This document shows positions 44,798 through 54,471 of a DNA stretch of 64,000 bases, piece by piece. Source of the stretch: Alphaproteobacteria bacterium (GTDB lineage Bacteria > Pseudomonadota > Alphaproteobacteria > UBA6615). The notes below the pieces were generated by a model that worked only from the letters and a program-made list of their open reading frames with translations, was not told the origin of the DNA and ran no database searches. Each line of letters starts with the position of its first letter. Positions within the stretch are counted from its first letter, which is position 1. The position numbers were made by a program, and so were the translations under genes. The stretch spans positions 241,045 to 305,044 of the forward strand of contig JAJFIX010000045.1 of assembly GCA_021774575.1 (NCBI GenBank), given 5' to 3'.

Positions 44798-45609
44798 CCA
44801 CCCCAAACGCACATGTACTGGCGGCCCGCCGCTTTCAGCGCTGGAACCTGATGGGGGCTTACACGCTATGGCGGCGTGACATGTTACGTACGTTAAAATA
44901 TTGGCCAGTCAGTATTGGCGCCCATGCTCTGCAAGCGCTTTTATTTGCTGCCGTTTTCTCAGTGGTTTTGACCGGTGCCGATCCGCACCTGATGGCTGGC
45001 CGCCCAGATTTTGTCAGCTTTCTTTTGCCCGGACTGGTCGGATCGACCATTTTACAGCGCGCCTTCGAAACCTCGGCCTTTTCCGTTGTCTTTGACAAGG
45101 TAGAAGGCATTATTCGCGATATCGTCGCCGCACCGCTCTCGCCCCTCGAAGCCCTCTTCGCCTACACAGCGTCGGCAACCTGTTCGGCACTCATTGTCGG
45201 CTCTGCTGTTTGGCTGATCCTGCAATTATTCGGACTGGGCCTGCCCGACCATCCTCTGGTTTTGCTTTTTTTCTCCGTTGGCGGCGCGGCAATGATCGGC
45301 CTGGCAGCTCTTATTGCCGGAATATGGGCCGACAAATGGGATCATATATCGGCCGTGCAATCTTTCGCTTTCTTGCCTTTTGTATTTCTCTCCGGCGTCT
45401 TTTTTTCCCTCGATCAACTACCGGAAAAATGGCAGTTCTTCGCTCAGTTCAACCCGCTTTATTACGTCATCGACGGCATTCGCCACGGGTTAACTGGCCA
45501 AGGCCAGGCCAACCTAGTGATCGGTGTGGCCATCATTATCAGCTCAATCGGCGTTTTGGGTGGGGTCGGTTATGAAATTCTCCGGCGCGGGTATAAGCTG
45601 AAGAGCTAG
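44794..45609 (+). CDS. ABC-2 type transporter permease (second of the pair)
   Basis: 271 residues, six predicted membrane segments. It is clearly paralogous to the preceding gene: GIWADKWDHISAVQSF, LSGVFFSLDQLPEKWQFF and FNPLYYVIDGIRHGLTG align position by position with the first permease. The pair probably forms a heterodimeric channel. Translation is coupled by ATGA. 122 bases without features separate it from argD. Confidence 0.92.
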   Translation: MTTPNAHVLAARRFQRWNLMGAYTLWRRDMLRTLKYWPVSIGAHALQALLFAAVFSVVLTGADPHLMAGRPDFVSFLLPGLVGSTILQRAFETSAFSVVFDKVEGIIRDIVAAPLSPLEALFAYTASATCSALIVGSAVWLILQLFGLGLPDHPLVLLFFSVGGAAMIGLAALIAGIWADKWDHISAVQSFAFLPFVFLSGVFFSLDQLPEKWQFFAQFNPLYYVIDGIRHGLTGQGQANLVIGVAIIISSIGVLGGVGYEILRRGYKLKS

Positions 45610-45731
45610 GGCTCGTATTCGCCGACGAAATTGGCTATAAACACCAGGAATATAGGGGCGGCCTGTCGATAACGGCGTGGCTGCTCTTTTGCTTTTTGCT
45701 CTGTTTAAAAAAAACATGAAAGAGTTTCGCG

Positions 45732-46919
45732 ATGTCTGCAGTAATGCCCACTTACGGTCGGACGAACCTCGCTTTTGAGCGAGGGGAAGGCGCCTATTTA
45801 ACGGCGACCGATGGACGGACCTATCTCGACTTTGCGGCAGGGATCGCCGTCGACAGTCTCGGGCACGCGCACCCGCATCTGGTTGCCGCCCTTGCAGGCC
45901 AGGCGGGGAAACTGTGGCACGTTTCAAATCTCTATGAAATCCCCGAGCAAACGCGCTTTGCCGAGCGGATCGCCGCTGCCACTTTTGCCGATGCGCTGTT
46001 CTTTTGCAATTCCGGCGGTGAGGCAATGGAGGGCGCGATCAAAGCCGCACGACGCTACCACGCTGAAAACGGCGCGCCGGAGCGGTTTCGGGCGATCACA
46101 ATTGAGGGTGCTTTTCACGGCCGAACCCTTGCCACCTTGGCCGCCGCCAAAAACCCCAAACATACGCGCGGATTTGGACCGGCGGATAGAGACCTCGGAA
46201 TAGATGGATTTGACCAGGTCGCGTTTGGCAATGTCAACGAGCTGCGCGTCGCAATTACCCCGGAAACAGCAGCAATTATTGCCGAGCCGGTCCAGGGTGA
46301 AAGTGGCATTCGCGCCATGCCCGAAGGCTATATGCAGGCGCTGCGCCAAACCGCTGATGAGTTTGGTTTGCTCCTGGTTTTAGATGAGGTCCAGACCGGT
46401 TTTGGCCGCACGGGCAAACTCTTTGCCCACGAGCATGCGGGTATCACCCCCGACATCATGGCCACCGCCAAGGGCATCGCCGGCGGCTTTCCTTGTGGCG
46501 CGGTTCTCGCCGTCGAAAAAGTGGCAGCCACAATGACGCCGGGTAGTCATGGCAGCACCTTCGGCGGCAACCCGTTGGCCATGGCCGTTGCCAATGCGAC
46601 CCTCGATGTCCTGCTCGAAGACGATTTCATCGATGATGTCGCTGTGGCAGGCGAAACCCTAAAACGCGGCCTCACCGATATCGCCGAAAAATACCCCGCC
46701 ATCATTGATGAAGTCAGAGGCCTCGGCCTAATGGTCGGCTTGCATATAAAAGCCGACATACCAAATGGTGTATTTGTTGGCGAGTTGACGGAGCTCGGCC
46801 TATTGACCGTACCGGCAGGCGACAATGTAATCCGCCTCCTGCCCCCATTGATTGTGCGGGAAAAAGAGATCGCCGAAGCCTTAGCCATAATCGGCCAAGC
46901 CTGCGCGGCGCGGAGTTAA
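45732..46919 (+). CDS. argD: Acetylornithine aminotransferase
   Basis: PLP class III aminotransferase of arginine synthesis; 395 residues. Motifs: FAAGIAVDSLGHAHPHLV, FCNSGGEAMEGAIKAARRYH, FHGRTLATLAAAKNPKH, EPVQGESGI, LDEVQTGFGRTGKLFAHEHAG (core DEVQTG) and the PLP lysine in TATAKGIAGGFPCGA. It precedes argF by 3 bases. Confidence 0.96.
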   Translation: MSAVMPTYGRTNLAFERGEGAYLTATDGRTYLDFAAGIAVDSLGHAHPHLVAALAGQAGKLWHVSNLYEIPEQTRFAERIAAATFADALFFCNSGGEAMEGAIKAARRYHAENGAPERFRAITIEGAFHGRTLATLAAAKNPKHTRGFGPADRDLGIDGFDQVAFGNVNELRVAITPETAAIIAEPVQGESGIRAMPEGYMQALRQTADEFGLLLVLDEVQTGFGRTGKLFAHEHAGITPDIMATAKGIAGGFPCGAVLAVEKVAATMTPGSHGSTFGGNPLAMAVANATLDVLLEDDFIDDVAVAGETLKRGLTDIAEKYPAIIDEVRGLGLMVGLHIKADIPNGVFVGELTELGLLTVPAGDNVIRLLPPLIVREKEIAEALAIIGQACAARS

Positions 46920-46922
46920 TTC

Positions 46923-47849
46923 ATGCCCGACACCATCATAAACCATTTCCTCGATCTCGACCGCATCGCCCCGGCTGATTTACGATCGATAATCGAGGCT
47001 TCGAAAACGGCCAAGGAGAACCCCGCTGCGGTCGACCTGCCGCTGACCGACAAGATTTTGGCGATGATTTTTTCCAAGCCCTCGACCCGCACCCGGGTTT
47101 CCTTTGAGGTGGCGGCTAGACAACTCGGTGGCGATGCGATCGTGCTTGACCAGCAAACCATGCAACTCGGTCATGGCGAGACCGTGGCCGATACCGCTCG
47201 GGTCCTGTCGCGCTTCGTCGATGTAATAATGATGCGTACCGACAAAGCCGAAAACATCGAGGAAATGGCCGAATATGCGAGCGTGCCGGTCATCAATGGC
47301 CTAACAGACAGGTCCCATCCCTGCCAGGTGATGGCCGATATATTGACCCTGGAAGAAAAGCGGGGCGCGGCGGAAAACCAAGTCGTCGCCTGGATCGGCG
47401 ACGGAAATAATGTCGCCCAATCGTGGATCCACGCCGCAGCTCATTTCGGCTTTGAATTGCGGGTTGCCACGCCGGCCGAACTCGCACCCGAACCCGGAAT
47501 CGTCAACTGGGCGCAAAAAGCTGGTGCACGCATCACGGTAACGGAAAATGCTGATACGGCGGTCGACGGCGCCGACTGCGTTGTCGCCGACACGTGGGTT
47601 TCGATGGGTGACGGCGACAGCACCAACCGGCATAATTTACTGGCACCATATCAGGTCAATGATGCCCTCATGGCGCGCGCCAAGCCCGATGCAATCTTCA
47701 TGCATTGCCTACCGGTTCATCGGGGTGAAGAAGTGACGGCCAGTGTTATCGACGGCCCCCAATCGGTTGTTTGGGACGAAGCCGAGAACAGGCTTCATGT
47801 CCAAAAAGAGATCCTTGCCTGGTGCCTGCGTGGAACGGCAGTAAAATAA
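46923..47849 (+). CDS. argF: Ornithine carbamoyltransferase
   Basis: Makes citrulline from ornithine and carbamoyl phosphate; 308 residues. Carbamoyl-phosphate loop [43 protein letters not shown] and the ornithine-site [15 protein letters not shown] are present. It is between argD and hslO, one base before the latter. Confidence 0.97.
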   Translation: MPDTIINHFLDLDRIAPADLRSIIEASKTAKENPAAVDLPLTDKILAMIFSKPSTRTRVSFEVAARQLGGDAIVLDQQTMQLGHGETVADTARVLSRFVDVIMMRTDKAENIEEMAEYASVPVINGLTDRSHPCQVMADILTLEEKRGAAENQVVAWIGDGNNVAQSWIHAAAHFGFELRVATPAELAPEPGIVNWAQKAGARITVTENADTAVDGADCVVADTWVSMGDGDSTNRHNLLAPYQVNDALMARAKPDAIFMHCLPVHRGEEVTASVIDGPQSVVWDEAENRLHVQKEILAWCLRGTAVK

Positions 47850-47850
47850 G

Positions 47851-48765
47851 ATGAGCAATGTCGATATCATGCAGCCCTTTCAGCTAAGGCCGGACGACGC
47901 CCGCCTCAGCGGTGACGGCCCATCGATGCGCGGCCGCCTCACGCGACTTGGACCGGTCGCCCACGATATAATTTCGCGCCACGACTATCCCGAGCCGGTC
48001 GGGATATTACTCGGCGAATGCCTGGCGCTGACAGCTTCGCTTGCCGGCGGTCTTAAATTCGACGGCATATTCACCTTGCAAATCCAGGCCGACGGGCCCG
48101 TGCCCCTCATTATCGCCGATGCCACAAGTACCGGTGATCTTCGTGGCTATGCCAAATTCGACCAACAGGCCCTGGCCGATATTTCGGCAGAAAATACGAG
48201 GCCCATTCCCGACTTCTTAGGCAAGGGACACCTCGCCCTCACCGTTGATATGGGGCCGAACAAGAATCGCTATCAGGGGGTGGTTGAATTGACCGGCGAC
48301 ACGCTGACCGACTGCGCCCACCATTATTTCCGAAAATCCGAACAAATGGATACAGCTATCGTGCTCGCCGCGGCCAATCAAGACGGCGAATGGCGAGCCG
48401 GATCACTGTTGCTCCAGCAGCTTCCCGAGGACGCCTTACCACAGCTATCGTCAGATGACGGTGAAGACCCCTGGCGCCGGGCGATGATGCTCCTGGCAAC
48501 GGGCACACAAGACGAACTTCTCGACCCAGAGCTCGGCCCCGACAGATATCTGCACCGGCTATTTCACCAGGAAGGGTTAACCGTGTCACCGACCCGGCCC
48601 TGGGCCCGCAAATGCCGCTGCTCGGCAGACCGCATGCAAACGGCGATTGAGGGGCTCCCCGAAGAAGACCGGCGCCACATGACCGTAGATGGCCGCATTG
48701 AGGTCACCTGCGAGTTTTGCAATGAGACCCGCGCCTTCTCTCCCGACAGTCTCGACATTATTTAA
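47851..48765 (+). CDS. hslO: Redox-regulated chaperone Hsp33
   Basis: 304 residues; holdase activated when its zinc centre is oxidised. The zinc cysteines are visible near the C-terminus as KCRCSADRM and VTCEFCNETR. It starts one base after the argF stop, the usual argD-argF-hslO arrangement of alphaproteobacteria. Confidence 0.95.
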   Translation: MSNVDIMQPFQLRPDDARLSGDGPSMRGRLTRLGPVAHDIISRHDYPEPVGILLGECLALTASLAGGLKFDGIFTLQIQADGPVPLIIADATSTGDLRGYAKFDQQALADISAENTRPIPDFLGKGHLALTVDMGPNKNRYQGVVELTGDTLTDCAHHYFRKSEQMDTAIVLAAANQDGEWRAGSLLLQQLPEDALPQLSSDDGEDPWRRAMMLLATGTQDELLDPELGPDRYLHRLFHQEGLTVSPTRPWARKCRCSADRMQTAIEGLPEEDRRHMTVDGRIEVTCEFCNETRAFSPDSLDII

Positions 48766-48833
48766 CAGCGCCGCAGAGACGGGCGTCGGCCCTCTATTCT
48801 CTCTCCGGCACAAGATGACAGGTAGGTCCGATC

Positions 48834-49421
48834 ATGAATTCCTCAGCCCTCACTCGCACCGGTTTCGCCCTTTTCGCGCTCGTTTTGACCGCATGCAGCA
48901 ACGCGCCACTTTCCACCGTTGAATTTCCAACTCCTGATTTTAACGCTCTTGGGCCTATCGAGCTGGCGATCGCGGAGGTAAATGTTTCCTCCACCTATCG
49001 CGAACCATTGACCAGCCCCAATGTCGATCACGAGTTCCCCGTCACCTTATCGGCCGCAGCCGTCAGCTGGGCTGACGAACGGCTATCGCCGTCGGGGGTC
49101 ATCGGCCGCGCCGAATTCGTTATCGAAGACGCTTCGGTCATCGAGACCAAACTGGAAACTAAAGGCGGCGTCACGGGCTGGCTCAAGGATGAACTCGCTT
49201 ACCAATATGACGGACGATTGGCGGTCCGCCTGACCATCACCCGAGGCGACGATACGGGCGAGATCGACGTACAGGTCGACCGGTCTCAGACCGTTTTGGA
49301 AAACATCAGCGTCAACGAGCGCACGGCGATCTGGTACCAGATGATGGACCAGATGATGGTCGACCTGAACGCCGAGATGGAAAAAAATATCGATCTCTAT
49401 TTTGGGGCATTCACTCGATAA
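48834..49421 (+). CDS. Putative lipoprotein of unknown function
   Basis: 195 residues with a lipoprotein signal (ALFALVLTAC, Cys near residue 21). The mature part has alternating hydrophobic strands (LGPIELAIAEVNVSSTY, GRAEFVIEDASVIETKLE, RLAVRLTITRG) and ends in a helical C-terminus rich in Met (MMDQMMVDLNAEME). The layout is that of small outer-membrane or periplasmic lipoproteins found after hslO; no motif gives a function. It converges with trkH, 5 bases away. Confidence 0.82.
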   Translation: MNSSALTRTGFALFALVLTACSNAPLSTVEFPTPDFNALGPIELAIAEVNVSSTYREPLTSPNVDHEFPVTLSAAAVSWADERLSPSGVIGRAEFVIEDASVIETKLETKGGVTGWLKDELAYQYDGRLAVRLTITRGDDTGEIDVQVDRSQTVLENISVNERTAIWYQMMDQMMVDLNAEMEKNIDLYFGAFTR

Positions 49422-49426
49422 CGGCT

Positions 49427-50875
49427 TTAGCCACGCCAGAAGGAGGGCGCGAAAAGCACTAAGATCGTGAATAATTCAAGACGCCCTAATAGCATGCCCG
49501 CCGATAACGTCCATTTGGCGGCGGCGGGCAAGCTCGCATAGGTTCCGGTGGGGCCAATAATTTCGCCCAGACCTGGACCAACATTTGAAATTGCCGACGC
49601 CGCACCCGAGACAGCCGTCAGAAAATCCAAACCGATCACGCCCAGCATCGCCGACAGCGATACAAAGACCAGCACATAGAAAAAGAAAAAGCTCATCACC
49701 GAGGTCGCGACGTCATCGGTGATCGGGCGATTATTATAGTAGGCGATAAAGACACCGTGGGGCCGGGTTAGTCTTTTTAAGTGCACCGCCCCGGTTTTAT
49801 AGAGCACCTGAAACCGAAAGATTTTGACCCCGCATGTCGTCGACCCGGCGCATCCGCCAAGAAACATTGCCAGAAAAAAGATTGTCACCGCATAAGGGCC
49901 CCAGCGAAAATAATCCGAACTGGCATAGCCGGTGCCGGTGATGATCGAGACGACGTTGAACGAGGATACGCGCAAAGCTCGCCCCATCGTCACGTCATTG
50001 CCGATCCAGTAAAGCAACCAAACCAAGGCAACGACACCCAGCACCGTAGCCAGAAACCATTGCACTTGGCTGTCGCGAAAGAGCGATCTCGGTTGTCCGC
50101 GTACGGCCTGCAAATATAGAACGAAGGGCAATGAGCCAACGATCATGAAGACGACACCAAAAAACTCTATGCCCGCATTGCCAAACGACGCGATCGAGCC
50201 GTCCCGTGTTGAAAATCCACCGGTCGAAATGGTCGTCATCGCATGGGCGATTGCATCGAAACCGGACATGCCGGCAATCAGATAACACATCGCCGCGGCC
50301 ATGGTCAGCACCACATAAATCGACCCGATTGCACCGGCAAGTTGCGTGGCGCGCGGTAATACTTTCTCCGATTTATCGGAACTTTCGGTGCGAAAAAGTT
50401 GCATACCGCCAACATGCAACAGCGGCAAGATCGCCACCGCCATAACGATGATGCCGATGCCCCCAAGCCACTGTAAAAGCGCGCGCCAGATCAGCACCCC
50501 TTCGGGCATTCGACCCAGCCCCGTCAGCACCGTCGCACCGGTCGTGGTAATGCCCGACATCGCTTCGAAAAACGCGTCGGTAAAGCTCAATCGCAGGTCG
50601 GAAAAGGCGAAGGGCAGCGCGGCAAAAAAAGTCAGAAACAACCAACTCGTCACCGTCAGCACAAACGCTTGGCGGATATTGATCGAGACATTGTCGCCGC
50701 GCATGGTGAAAATCAGACCAACACCAACAAACAATGTCAGGCCCGAAGCGGCGAGAAAAGCCCGCCAATTATCGTCGCCATAGGATGCATCGACAGCAGC
50801 CGGGATCACCATCACCACCGCCAGCGTGGTCAGTAGAATGCCGTTAATATGCAGTATGGGACGTAAATCGAGCAC
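49427..50875 (-). CDS. trkH: Potassium uptake protein TrkH
   Basis: 482-residue membrane channel subunit of the Trk potassium system, with four pore-loop repeats. Selectivity-type segments include MSGITTTGATVLTGLG, HAMTTISTGGFSTRDGSI, SIITGTGYASSDYF and ISNVGPGLGEIIGPTG. Starts at GTG 50875. TrkA, the cytoplasmic gating subunit, is not in the window. Confidence 0.96.
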   Translation of the reverse strand: MLDLRPILHINGILLTTLAVVMVIPAAVDASYGDDNWRAFLAASGLTLFVGVGLIFTMRGDNVSINIRQAFVLTVTSWLFLTFFAALPFAFSDLRLSFTDAFFEAMSGITTTGATVLTGLGRMPEGVLIWRALLQWLGGIGIIVMAVAILPLLHVGGMQLFRTESSDKSEKVLPRATQLAGAIGSIYVVLTMAAAMCYLIAGMSGFDAIAHAMTTISTGGFSTRDGSIASFGNAGIEFFGVVFMIVGSLPFVLYLQAVRGQPRSLFRDSQVQWFLATVLGVVALVWLLYWIGNDVTMGRALRVSSFNVVSIITGTGYASSDYFRWGPYAVTIFFLAMFLGGCAGSTTCGVKIFRFQVLYKTGAVHLKRLTRPHGVFIAYYNNRPITDDVATSVMSFFFFYVLVFVSLSAMLGVIGLDFLTAVSGAASAISNVGPGLGEIIGPTGTYASLPAAAKWTLSAGMLLGRLELFTILVLFAPSFWRG

Positions 50876-50927
50876 TATTATCCGTCTCTATGCCAGTTGC
50901 CCGGCGAATATAAAGACATTTCAGCGG

Positions 50928-51542
50928 TTAAGCCAGATGTCCGCCATGCCCGATAAGTGCCAGAAACTCACGGCGGGTTTTCGCGTCCTCACGAAAGGCG
51001 CCCAGCATATGGCTGGTGATCATTCTGGTGCCCGGCTTATTAACCCCCCTTGTAGTCATGCATTCGTGGCTCGCTTCAATGACCACGGCCACGCCCTTAG
51101 GCTTCAATACTTCATTAATGCAATTGGCGATTTGGGCCGTCATTTTTTCCTGAATTTGCAATCGGCGCGCATAAGCTTCTGCGACCCGGGCGAGTTTGGA
51201 GATACCGACGACCCGCCGCCGGGGCAGGTATGCAATATGAACGTCACCGATAATCGGCAACAAATGATGCTCGCAATGAGACGAAATGCCGATATCGCGC
51301 AGCACAACCATCTCGTCATAGCCTTCGGTTTCATCGAAGGTGCGCCCGAGATAGGCGACCGGATCATCATCGTAACCGGAAAAAAATTCCTGATAGGCGC
51401 GAACAACCCGATCCGGTGTGCCGGCCAAGCCCTCGCGGTCCGGATCATCCCCGGCCCAGCGGATCAGCGTTCGCACGGCCTCTTCGGCTGCCTGACGCTC
51501 TGGTGTAGCCGCGTGGATCGTTTTCGGTTTCTGAACCGTCAT
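50928..51542 (-). CDS. folE: GTP cyclohydrolase I
   Basis: First step of tetrahydrofolate synthesis (or of 7-deazapurines); 204 residues. Zn-site and active-site motifs: [33 protein letters not shown] (recognised by HCEHH and GISKLAR) and [16 protein letters not shown] with a His and Cys ligand. It lies 12 bases downstream of apaG and 52 bases upstream of trkH on the same strand. Confidence 0.97.
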   Translation of the reverse strand: MTVQKPKTIHAATPERQAAEEAVRTLIRWAGDDPDREGLAGTPDRVVRAYQEFFSGYDDDPVAYLGRTFDETEGYDEMVVLRDIGISSHCEHHLLPIIGDVHIAYLPRRRVVGISKLARVAEAYARRLQIQEKMTAQIANCINEVLKPKGVAVVIEASHECMTTRGVNKPGTRMITSHMLGAFREDAKTRREFLALIGHGGHLA

Positions 51543-51554
51543 AGTCGTGCTCGG

Positions 51555-51986
51555 TCAGTTAAGCAGTTGGATATCATAGGGGCTGTCGAGAGAAAACGCT
51601 GGTATCGTTATCTCAATCAGTGTCCCGTCCACGGTTTGCATCGTGTAGGAGCCAAGCATGAGCCCCGAGGGTGTTTTAAGCGGCGTGCCGCTGACATATT
51701 CAAAACTTTCCCCAGGATCGATATTGGGTTGTTTGCCAACGACCCCAGCGCCCCGCACCTCATTAACCACGCCACCGGCATCGGTAATATGCCAATAGCG
51801 GGATTTCAATTGAACGGGATCCTCTCCGCCGTTATGGATCGTCACTTCATAGGCCCAAAAGTAAAGGTCAGCCCCAGGGTCCGAGCGTTGCTCAAGAAAA
51901 GTCGGCGTTACGCTGACCTCGACCCCCGCGGTCACGCAGCGGAAGGTCGCGACATCATCCTCGCCTGTTGCGATGCTCTCAATCAT
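51555..51986 (-). CDS. apaG: ApaG-domain protein
   Basis: 143 residues, a fibronectin-like single-domain protein. Family pattern: YFWAYEVTIHNGGEDPVQLKSRYW, VVGKQPNIDPGESFEYVSGTPLKTPSGLMLGSY. Function is not settled; it was linked to diadenosine tetraphosphate metabolism in enterobacteria. It shares the folE-side cluster. Confidence 0.93.
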   Translation of the reverse strand: MIESIATGEDDVATFRCVTAGVEVSVTPTFLEQRSDPGADLYFWAYEVTIHNGGEDPVQLKSRYWHITDAGGVVNEVRGAGVVGKQPNIDPGESFEYVSGTPLKTPSGLMLGSYTMQTVDGTLIEITIPAFSLDSPYDIQLLN

Positions 51987-52080
51987 GGTTCGGCCCTATA
52001 TCGGGGTAGCTCAAAGTCTGGACAAAGTTAGCAGCATTGAGCCCGCACTGTCATTACCCGGCCCTATCGAGCAAAGCCGA

Positions 52081-52584
52081 TCAGGCAGCTTTCAAAAGTT
52101 TTTCCAGCTTTTCGGATGCTGATTCATCGTCAATTTGCTCGACGGCGGCCAGTTCACGCGCCAATCGCTCTAAAGCAGCCTGATACATTTGCCGCTCCGA
52201 ATAGGATTGGTCGGGCTGGTCGTCGCCACGATGCAGGTCGCGCACGACCTCAGCAATCTGCACCGGATCACCGGAATTAATTTTCGCCTCATATTCCTGC
52301 GCCCGGCGGCTCCACATTGTCCGCTTGGCCCGGCTGCGACCTTTTAAGGTCTTCAACGCCGTATCGATTACCTTGCGGTTTGAAAGTTTACGCAGACCGG
52401 ATTCCTCGGCCTTTTGTACGGGCACTCGAAGCGTCATACGCTCTTGTTCAAAATGGATAACGATGAAGGTTAGTTTTTCACCGCCATATTCTTGCTTTTC
52501 AACCCCGGTCACCCGGCCAACACCATGGGTCGGATAAACGACAAAATCACCGTCCTCGAAGTCCGTCACTTTAATTTTAGACAT
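52081..52584 (-). CDS. carD: CarD-family transcriptional regulator
   Basis: 167 residues. The N-terminal RNA-polymerase-interacting domain has FVVYPTHGVGRVTGVEKQEYGG and a following helical domain with the DNA-contacting region (KTLKGRSRAKRTMWSRRAQEYEAKI). CarD stabilises open promoter complexes and sets growth-rate-dependent gene expression. Upstream lie 213 bases that hold its promoter region; nothing else is recognisable there. Confidence 0.95.
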   Translation of the reverse strand: MSKIKVTDFEDGDFVVYPTHGVGRVTGVEKQEYGGEKLTFIVIHFEQERMTLRVPVQKAEESGLRKLSNRKVIDTALKTLKGRSRAKRTMWSRRAQEYEAKINSGDPVQIAEVVRDLHRGDDQPDQSYSERQMYQAALERLARELAAVEQIDDESASEKLEKLLKAA

Positions 52585-52797
52585 GCTTTCCCAATTCTGG
52601 TTTCGACATAATCAACTGTTCTTGTCACCCACCCCGCGCCTTCCAGCGACCACTAGATCGCACCATGTACTGGTCCGGCATTCTCAGGCAGATCGATAAA
52701 TCGGCGCTGCTATATCACAAATCAGCGGCAATTTACAGTCGCCCACCGAAATAGGCCTAAATAAGGCTGTTATTCGTCGAATTATTCTATGATTCTT

Positions 52798-53448
52798 CTA
52801 TTTTGTACCGAATAATCGGTCCCCGGCGTCACCGAGCCCGGGCACGATATAGGCGTGCTCATTTAGCCGTTCATCCAATGCCGCGGTATAAATAGTGATG
52901 TCAGGGTGGGCTTCATGAAAAACAGCCACCCCTTCCGGGGCCGAAACCAAGGCCAGGAATGAGATTTGCGAGTCTTTCACGCCCTTCTTGTTCAGCACGT
53001 CAATTGCCGCCACGGCCGAATAGCCGGTCGCCAACATCGGATCGACGACGAAAAACTTCCGTCCTTCCGGGTTGGGGATCTTGGCGTAATATTCCACCGG
53101 TCGTTTGGTTTCCGGGTCCCGATACAGACCAATATGTCCCTCGCGCGCCGACGGAATGAGCTCGTGCAGGCCTTCGGCCATTCCCAAACCGGCTCGCAGA
53201 ATAGAAATAATCACCGGCTTGCGCCCAGCAATCACTTGGCCGGTCATTTCGGAGACAGGGGTGGTAATTTTCTTTTCGGTGAGCGCCAAATTGCGCGTCA
53301 CCTCATACCCCATGAGCTGCGAAATTTCTTTCAGCAGCAGGCGAAACAACACCGTCGGCGTCGACACATCACGCATGAAGGTGAGTTTATGGGTGATGAG
53401 GGGATGATCTAGAACGACCAAGTTCGGAAAATCTGGATGTGTAGTCAT
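52798..53448 (-). CDS. upp: Uracil phosphoribosyltransferase
   Basis: Salvages uracil to UMP with PRPP; 216 residues. PRPP loop: [23 protein letters not shown]-terminal [13 protein letters not shown] is the family ending. It is the last gene of the nucleoside salvage run, 39 bases after adenosine deaminase. Confidence 0.97.
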   Translation of the reverse strand: MTTHPDFPNLVVLDHPLITHKLTFMRDVSTPTVLFRLLLKEISQLMGYEVTRNLALTEKKITTPVSEMTGQVIAGRKPVIISILRAGLGMAEGLHELIPSAREGHIGLYRDPETKRPVEYYAKIPNPEGRKFFVVDPMLATGYSAVAAIDVLNKKGVKDSQISFLALVSAPEGVAVFHEAHPDITIYTAALDERLNEHAYIVPGLGDAGDRLFGTK

Positions 53449-53487
53449 GAGATCTTTCTTACACCTGGAACCAATGAGTCGACAGCC

Positions 53488-54471
53488 CTACAGGCTAGCC
53501 TTTCGAAGAATTTCCGCCCGCTTGTCGGCTGGGGCGAACCCGGCCTCAATGGCCGCCTTGGTCACGTCGCGAAGCTCTGCGTCGCTAAGCCCAAAATGAC
53601 GAGCCGCCACGTCATATTCGTTTCCCAGAGACGTATGAAAATAGGGCGGGTCGTCGGAACTTAAGGTTACGATGCACCCCGCGTCGCGCAATTTGAGCCA
53701 CGGATGATCGGCAATATCGGCGTAAACACCGGTTGCCAAGTTGCTTGTCGGGCAGCATTCCAGAACGATGCCCCGCTCGGCGATTTCCGCGACCAGCTCA
53801 TCGTCTTCGATCACCCGCACCCCATGCCCAAGCCGACGGACCGCTAGGTTTTCCAATGCCTCTCGGATACCGCTCGGACCATCGAACTCGCCCGCATGTA
53901 CGGTAAGAGCCAACCCGGCTTCCTCGGCGGCAATGCGGTAGGCCTCGGCAAATTGGCCCGGTGGAAAACCTGCCTCGTCGCCGCCCATGCCAAACCCAAC
54001 AACCAACGGATGGGGATTGGCCACCACGTCGCGAACCATTTTCAACGCCTGTTCGGCGCCAAAATGGCGCACACATGTGACGATGATAAATCCTTCGATG
54101 CCAAAATCGGCCCTCGCATCTTCGATGCCCTGGACCGTGCCGGCAACATGGTCGGCATAACTCATGCCAACGGCCGCCGCGTGATCGGGTGAGGTCATCA
54201 ATTCGGCATAAACGCAGCCTTCAGCCGCCAATTGACCGAGATATTCGTAGGTAACATCGCGATAATCTAGCGCCGTTTTGATCGCCAATGCAGCCGCATC
54301 AAAAACTCTAAGAAAGTCCAGAAATCCCGACCAAGCGTATGATCCCTCAGCATCGAACAAACCGTCATCCAGATCTATGCCGTTCCTCGCCGCCAGTTTC
54401 CGCACCAAAACGGGGCGCGCCGCGCCTTCAAGGTGAACATGAAGTTCGGCTTTTGGAAGTCCGTCGATCAT
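53488..54471 (-). CDS. add: Adenosine deaminase
   Basis: Zn-dependent deamination of adenosine to inosine; 327 residues. Metal and active-site motifs: KAELHVHLEGA (HxH), ALTVHAGE, LGHGVRVIED and TLSSDDPPYFHTS. It overlaps the deoA stop by 4 bases (ATGA), so translation is coupled. Confidence 0.93.
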   Translation of the reverse strand: MIDGLPKAELHVHLEGAARPVLVRKLAARNGIDLDDGLFDAEGSYAWSGFLDFLRVFDAAALAIKTALDYRDVTYEYLGQLAAEGCVYAELMTSPDHAAAVGMSYADHVAGTVQGIEDARADFGIEGFIIVTCVRHFGAEQALKMVRDVVANPHPLVVGFGMGGDEAGFPPGQFAEAYRIAAEEAGLALTVHAGEFDGPSGIREALENLAVRRLGHGVRVIEDDELVAEIAERGIVLECCPTSNLATGVYADIADHPWLKLRDAGCIVTLSSDDPPYFHTSLGNEYDVAARHFGLSDAELRDVTKAAIEAGFAPADKRAEILRKASL

